Below, piece by piece: positions 59,007 to 64,000 of a stretch of DNA of 64,000 nucleotides (position 1 is the first letter of the stretch; each line of letters opens with the position of its first letter). The position numbers and the translations under genes are program-made. The notes under the pieces were generated by a model. That model ran no database searches. It saw only the letters and a program-made list of their open reading frames with translations, and was not told the DNA's origin. The stretch is taken from positions 2,976,001 to 3,040,000 of the forward strand of contig JAOVFP010000015.1 of the NCBI GenBank assembly GCA_025738555.1, given 5' to 3'. Origin of the DNA: Cyathus striatus (Eukaryota > Basidiomycota > Agaricomycetes > Agaricales > Nidulariaceae).

Positions 59007-61428
59007 CTAGTCACTTCGGAAGGTATCAAATGACTCTCTAGCCAGATCAAGAAAGCTTCCTCCATTAAGAGTATCCTGTGCATCTTCAAGGTCAGAATCT
59101 CCATCAGTTTCATCATCAATATCAAGGAAGGAGGGTTTTCGCATCAGAGACTGGCGGAGGAGGGTTTTCTCTGCAGGCATCTTAGGTTTCACAGGTCTAC
59201 GTGGGGGAGGAGGGAGAGATGTAACGAGCGGACTTGAATGTACGGTTTCGGTGATTATCTTGGGTCGATTCCGAGGACGAGGTGGTGGAGGTAAACTGGT
59301 TATGATCGGCGGAGGGGAGGATGATGGTCTGAAGAAACTTTCGTCAGGACCAGGGGATAAATTAGGCTGTGCAGTGGAAGGCCGTGTAGAGACTCGTGGG
59401 GGAACGGAAGATGGTTTGAATAATAAAGAATTGGTTCGTGAAAGGGTGTTGACTCTTGACCTGGAAACGGGGGAAGAAGACTGGTGATCTGGTTTTCAGT
59501 GTCTATATCAGACGACATTGTTGACTGGGACATGATTGACGGCCCTCTTGGTCTGGTTTGTGGACTAGAGATTTCTATGTTGGCGTTCATGCTGGCCTCC
59601 AGCTCAGCTATTTCGGCAGCAGATATAATGGATTGCGGGACGTAATCTTGAATGGGGGTTGCAACCATTGTATCTGGAGAAGCCTCTTCCCAAAACGATG
59701 GCTGTGGGGTTTGAGTCGTCCAAGTTTTGAAGCGAGATGAGGGCATATGTCTGTCCGTATCCGAACGAAGACTGAAAATAGACTGACTATCGTCATCAGC
59801 GGGAGTACACTGTGATGTTGAAGGCCTTCGCAAGCTGGACCCTGAGAAGAGCCGCTTCCTAGTGGGCATTGTGCTACCAGCACTACCTCTTCGTTGGTCG
59901 AGGAGCGACGCACTCCCGCTTTCACTCACTGGAGGGGATGCCGGTCCAAGCGAGTTGGCATGCTTGAGAGGGTTAGGCAGTGGAGGAAGGGGTATTTGGA
60001 ATGAACGCTGCTTTCGAGGAGCTTTTTCTGATGCCTTATCGGACGTCGACGGAGATAAGGTAGAGCCTGACGGCAGCGCGGCACGCTTTCCAAGCGACGA
60101 CTGCGATGATGCCTTCTTCAGTATGCGAGGTGAAGTGGGAGGCGAGTGGGAAGACTTCGATTTGCTTCTCGCGCGTAGAGTGTAGTCTGATTCGAATGGT
60201 AATCCACGATCGGGGGGTCGCTTGTCTCTCTGGCGTGGGCTGAGCGTTGACTCCGGGACCAATAGGTCCTTGCGATGGGTCAGGGAATAGACGAACGACA
60301 GACCGGACGAGGAGGTAGATGCGTGGCCGGGGTGGTTGACGTATTCGTCATCCGCGTATTGGTCTTTTACGGAGGAAAGTGGGGTCGCGGGTAAATCGTG
60401 GGTTGGAGGGGCGCTAGGGGGAGAACCAATGCGAGACATTGAAGGCTGACGGACGACAACGCGTGGTGAGACAGGAACCTGCGAAATTGACTTGTGGGAA
60501 GATCCCGAACGTGAGGTGGGACGACTAGATAGAATGGAGGGACGCCTGGCCGACCCACAGTCTGTCATACCTCTGGCCCGCAGCGGAAGGGTAATGGAAG
60601 GAGAGGTGTCGGGGCGACTGAGATGATTCCTGTCCGGTTGGGCAACGGAGGGGGCTTCCTTGGATAGAGGTCGATTCGGCATTGGTGGTCGGCGATGGAA
60701 GGGACTTGAGTCAGTGATATCAAAGGACTTTTTATGATGGAGGTTGGGGGCTGACTGCCTGTTTGATGAACGGAGTTAGAATAAAACGAGGATGATGGGA
60801 TGAGTACCAACTTGGTTTTGATTTTCTTTGAGCGCGTCGGGTTGGGCGGTGAAGTCGGAGAGACGGTAGGGCTGAGGGGATAGAACTCGGGGGCATGAGA
60901 TTGAGAATTGGAGGAGGAAGAAGCATATGAGATGCGGTTGAAGAGAGGCAGATCGGACTTGTTTGGGGCGATGTCAGTGACAGAGGTGTTTGAATAGGCG
61001 GAGAGGCGGTTAGGATCGCAAGGGGTGTGGGGTGCGGAAACGGTGACAATTCCCCTACCAGCGAAGGGATCTGTGTCTGAGAGGGTGAGGAGGGAGTGAC
61101 GAGAGGACCTGTGGGGATCAGAAGGGGTGGTGGGACCGACAGAGTCGATGGGGGAGCGGGTGGAGGAGACGGACTTGGATGGAGGGCGGGTGGGGTACTT
61201 TGTAGAGTCGTGGGGAGATAGAACGGGAGGGTGGTGGATGGAGAGGGTGGGGTGCTGTTTCTTGGATTTGAAGCCCATGGCAGAGACAAAGGAGTTGAAG
61301 GAGATGGCAGACTTTGCAGAAGAACGCGAGGAAGAGGGGAGTCTAGAGGGCAGCTTGGGCGAGGGCTGGCGAGGAAGAGGCCACCAAGGGCGGGATGGGG
61401 AGTCGGTGTCGGGGAGGGCAGAGGACAT
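59007..61428 (-). CDS. Unrecognised Ser/Pro-rich, mostly disordered protein
   Basis: The start is ATG at 61426-61428 (MSSALPDTDSPSRPWWPL). The first exon has a single hydrophobic patch (SFNSFVSAMGFKSKKQHP) and many Ser/Pro/Arg motifs, ending PTRSKKIKTK before an intron (about 60680-60810). The second exon contains RPSILSSRPTSRSGSS, RKQRSFQIPLPPLPNPLKH, and an acidic IISAAEIAELEASMNANIEI helix. The final exons hold PPPRRPVKPKMPAEKT and a C-terminal MRKPSFLDIDDETDGDSD motif, ending FDTFRSD at TAG 59007-59009. Multiple S/T-P sites suggest phosphoregulation. I do not recognise a family. Confidence 0.65.
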
Positions 61429-62043
61429 GGGAGAAGAAAAAGAAAAGGAGCGTTGGGTACTCGTACAGACAGACAGGTGACAAAAGAGAGTGGGCTGAGA
61501 GATCTGAGGCTCTGAGACAGAGACGGAGAGTGGTCACTCTCGCCAACCCAAAGAATCACTCAAATCAAAACACTATCCCATCAATGTCACCATGTCACAT
61601 CCCTACCAGTGCACCCGTCCATCCATTCCCAACATAATTTATTCTTTAGCTTTAGCATTTATTACATTCTCTATTCTTATCGTCTCTCCCATTCCTCCCA
61701 CTCCTTCTCACTCCTTCTCACTCCCTCCCCTTCCCTCCCTGCCTTCATACTACTGATACTGTAGCTATACCTACCCTCTCCATCACAACCTTTCACTATT
61801 ACCTCCTTAAGCTTTGCCTTCATCTCCAACGCTCCGATCACATGCTCGAGTCTTGCGGCTCCGACCCCTTCTGCTAATCCTTACTTCATATCCACCACTT
61901 GTTGTCAATGACGACCGCTCGCACGACGCCAGGTACCAGGGGCGGCTCATCTTTCAACTCCTAACCGACCACTGCAAAGTCCACTGATGCAAATCTTATT
62001 ACAGATAGTACCCGCTGTGCATCTAACGTAGTATACCACTCGC
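61429..62043. other. Upstream region with pyrimidine-rich tracts
   Basis: This 615-bp spacer lies upstream of the Ser/Pro-rich gene and downstream of the voltage-sensor-like gene (both minus strand). On the plus strand a CT-rich stretch (61680-61740) contains CACTCCTTCTCACTCCTTCT. CT-rich tracts near fungal promoters are common. No gene seen. Confidence 0.6.
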
Positions 62044-62965
62044 TTATCCTAGCTCTGCCCATACGTCTTCATCATCCCTGTCTCTCACCGCCTGTGCTGC
62101 CCGAGGCATGTTGTTGAAATTCGTCCTCTGCCCTCTGCCCTCCTCCCCAGCATCAAACACAAGTGGCCGGCTGAGTTCACTGTCGTCTTCCTCCTCAGAT
62201 TCCAGGTCCAACTCCGTTCCATATCCCGCTCGTCGCGCAATATTGATATCAATGGGTTTCGGTCGAGAGAAAATAGATTGTCCAGATCTGTAAAACGTTG
62301 TCGTACTTGGCAACACCCTTTTAATGTAGAGTAATCAACTCACTGTCGCATAACTGCCGCAAGCCGCCCAAACTGAAGAACGTTTCGTGCCACCAATAAA
62401 AGCGTATCAAATATTTCCTCCTCTTTGCTGCCAGTACCGCACTTGGCAAATACGAGAACCAACAGTGTTAATGCACAGAAAATTGTCAGTATTAAATCCA
62501 CAATGTTGAAAGGAGATTTCCAGAATTGCTAGAGAGCCCGTTTAATGTTAAGAACAACCCAACAACCTTCATAGTACACACCCGTCCAAGAGCCACGAAT
62601 CGAATCCCAACTTCAAGGATCATAGACGTATTAATCACAATCTCCAGCACGTAGAACGCCGTGCCAGGGCATCCGTCCGTCAGACTCAGCACCACCGTTG
62701 TCACAGAGAGCGCTGCCATTATTAGGTAGAGAAAAATGTATGTCCGTGAGTGTACGAATCTATTTGCGACTCCCCTGGTAATTTCGCCGCGTGTAAGGGC
62801 ATAAATGGATCGAGTAGGCCTAAAGAGTCGTAAGTTCAATTCCCAGCGAATTAGCAAGACGTCCTACGCAGGTCTCTCAGAGCCGCCCAAGTTTTCGATG
62901 TCGCGGTTGAGTGCTTCTGCTTCATCATAGTCAGAATCACGGGTAGCTTGAGCCAATGCAGACAT
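62044..62965 (-). CDS. Small voltage-sensor-like membrane protein
   Basis: From an in-frame ATG at 62965 (MSALAQATRDSDYDEAEALN) exons lead to PTRSIYALTRGEITRGVANR and four putative TM segments: YIFLYLIMAALSVTTVVLSL, FYVLEIVINTSMILEVGIR, a segment NIVDLILTIFCALTLLVLVF, and a weaker helix with Arg (LLVARNVLQFGRLAAVMRQ). The layout resembles the voltage-sensor half of an Ion_trans protein without a pore. The tail is acidic (DLESEEEDDSELSR) and ends DEDVWAELG at TAA 62044-62046. Sequence upstream of this ATG (SLSGQVIPDVERLPWYTSS) is also open and looks conserved, so the true start is probably in an upstream exon. Whether it conducts ions is unknown. Confidence 0.65.
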
Positions 62966-63200
62966 CGAAGACGTGTACCATGGCAGGCGCTCGACATCAG
63001 GAATTACTTGACCGGAGAGTGACAATACACGTGATCCAGGGCTGCGGAGCTTTGCTTATAAGGTCTAAACATTGAAATATAAATATGTGCATACAAAGCG
63101 AGCGTGCTTTCCCAATTCACTCTCCATCAACGAGCTGACACTGAACCTCTCACTTACTACATCCGCCTTTTGAGTATTACCCACACATTATCTTGCAATC

Positions 63201-64000
63201 ATGGGTGGCGGAGACTTGAACATGAAAAAGTCCTGGCATCCGCTCCTGCTTAAAAACCAGGAGCGGGTGTGGCTTGAGGAGAAAAAAGCGGTGAGTCACA
63301 TTGGTGTCCTTTTGCATCTGTCACTTCTTATAACACGAAATTAAATAGCTTGAAGAGAAGAAGAAGTTGGATCAGCTTCGCAAGGAGAAAGAGGAGGAAC
63401 GTCAGCTTCAGGAATTACAGCGGCTGCAAGAGGAGCAGACTGGCAAGAAACGAACAGAGAAGTTGGAATGGATGTATGCAACGCCGGCAACGGGTAGTAG
63501 TGCAAATGCGAATGATTTAGAGGACTACCTATTGGGTAAGAAACGTGTGGATAAGATTCTCACAGCAGATGAGAATGCCAAGGTATGTGCTTTCTTCCAG
63601 CTTACATATCCAATTCTGACCTACGCAATCTAGCTTGGTGCTGCCCACAAGAGTTTTATCGCAGTACAGAATGCCAACAATGCTCGGGATATTGCCTCTA
63701 AGATTCGGGAAGATCCTCTACTTGCCATAAAGCAACAGGAGCAAGCAGCGTACGAAGCCCTCATGAAAAATCCCCTCCGACTTCGTGAATTGCAGGCGCG
63801 GAATGGTATTAAACCCAAGAAGGACAAGAAGGAGCGAAAGCGTGAAAAGGAGGAAAGGAAAAGACTAAAACACGAACGGAAGCGAAGTGAGCGTGATTCG
63901 CGCTCTCGCTCTCCAGTCAGACGACATTCGGTGACACCTGAACGGAAATCTCACCATCACCGTCAACGGACCCCGGATGTACGCGATTCACGCTCTCCAT
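63201..64000 (+). CDS. cwc25: Pre-mRNA-splicing factor CWC25, 5' part
   Basis: CWC25 promotes the first catalytic step of splicing within the spliceosome. ATG at 63201 gives [20 protein letters not shown], the conserved N-terminus, followed by VWLEEKKA, an intron, and [34 protein letters not shown] and [16 protein letters not shown] follow; after another intron come [20 protein letters not shown] and [19 protein letters not shown]. The C-terminal part is basic and RS-like ([11 protein letters not shown]). The gene runs off the right edge at 64000. Confidence 0.93.

Overview
The window looks like nuclear DNA from a filamentous basidiomycete, most likely an Agaricomycete. Genes are dense and cut by many short introns (about 45-60 nt, GT-AG with a few GC-AG). 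They code for typical fungal proteins (Sla2, RPB2, SURF1/Shy1, BDP1, SNX4/Atg24, glycogenin, CWC25), next to Ty3/gypsy chromodomain and Ty1/copia retrotransposons of the kinds common in mushrooms. I cannot name the species.

Positions 1-16624 are a nested retrotransposon pile. The host is an old, broken Ty3/gypsy element: a truncated 5' LTR ends at 1004, the internal region carries dead gag and pol, and the 3' LTR is 15870-16624. Three LTR-like inserts of one family (2561-3908, 5124-6562, 8612-10053) split gag/pol, the RT domain and a small ORF after pol. Each is flanked by a 4-bp duplication of GCGG or its complement. A young, nearly intact copia element (10476-15864, minus strand) sits exactly at the junction of the gypsy polypurine tract and its 3' LTR, with a GATAC target duplication, LTRs differing at one base in 334, and a primer-binding site matching the anticodon arm of initiator tRNA-Met. 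A further candidate LTR (517-888) cuts the gypsy 5' LTR, and its element would run off the left edge.

Positions 16625-19900 are gene-poor, with hairpins and GGTTCGG-rich repeats. From about 19900 to the right edge the window is ordinary gene space. In order: a beta-flanking (DUF7721-like) protein, a LEA-like stress protein, glycogenin, an ABC1/ADCK2-type mitochondrial kinase-like protein, REV7, SNX4/Atg24, a GOST/PTM1 seven-TM protein, RPB2, an unrecognised lineage-restricted gene with a 33-residue duplication, fructosamine-3-kinase, an old yellow enzyme, an MFS drug transporter, BDP1, an unrecognised zinc-binding protein, an unrecognised membrane protein, SURF1, Sla2, an unrecognised Ser/Pro-rich protein, a voltage-sensor-like membrane protein and the 5' part of CWC25.

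The genes do not form a pathway cluster; they are mostly housekeeping. Perfect TGACGTCA (CRE) sites lie in the promoters of the LEA-like gene, the glycogenin/ABC1 pair and the fructosamine-kinase/old-yellow-enzyme pair. A perfect inverted repeat lies just upstream of the MFS start codon. I found no clear new defence or biosynthetic system. The most unusual signals are the repeated GCGG targeting of the LTR family, its high load of AACAATG motifs, and the ORF after pol in the gypsy element.
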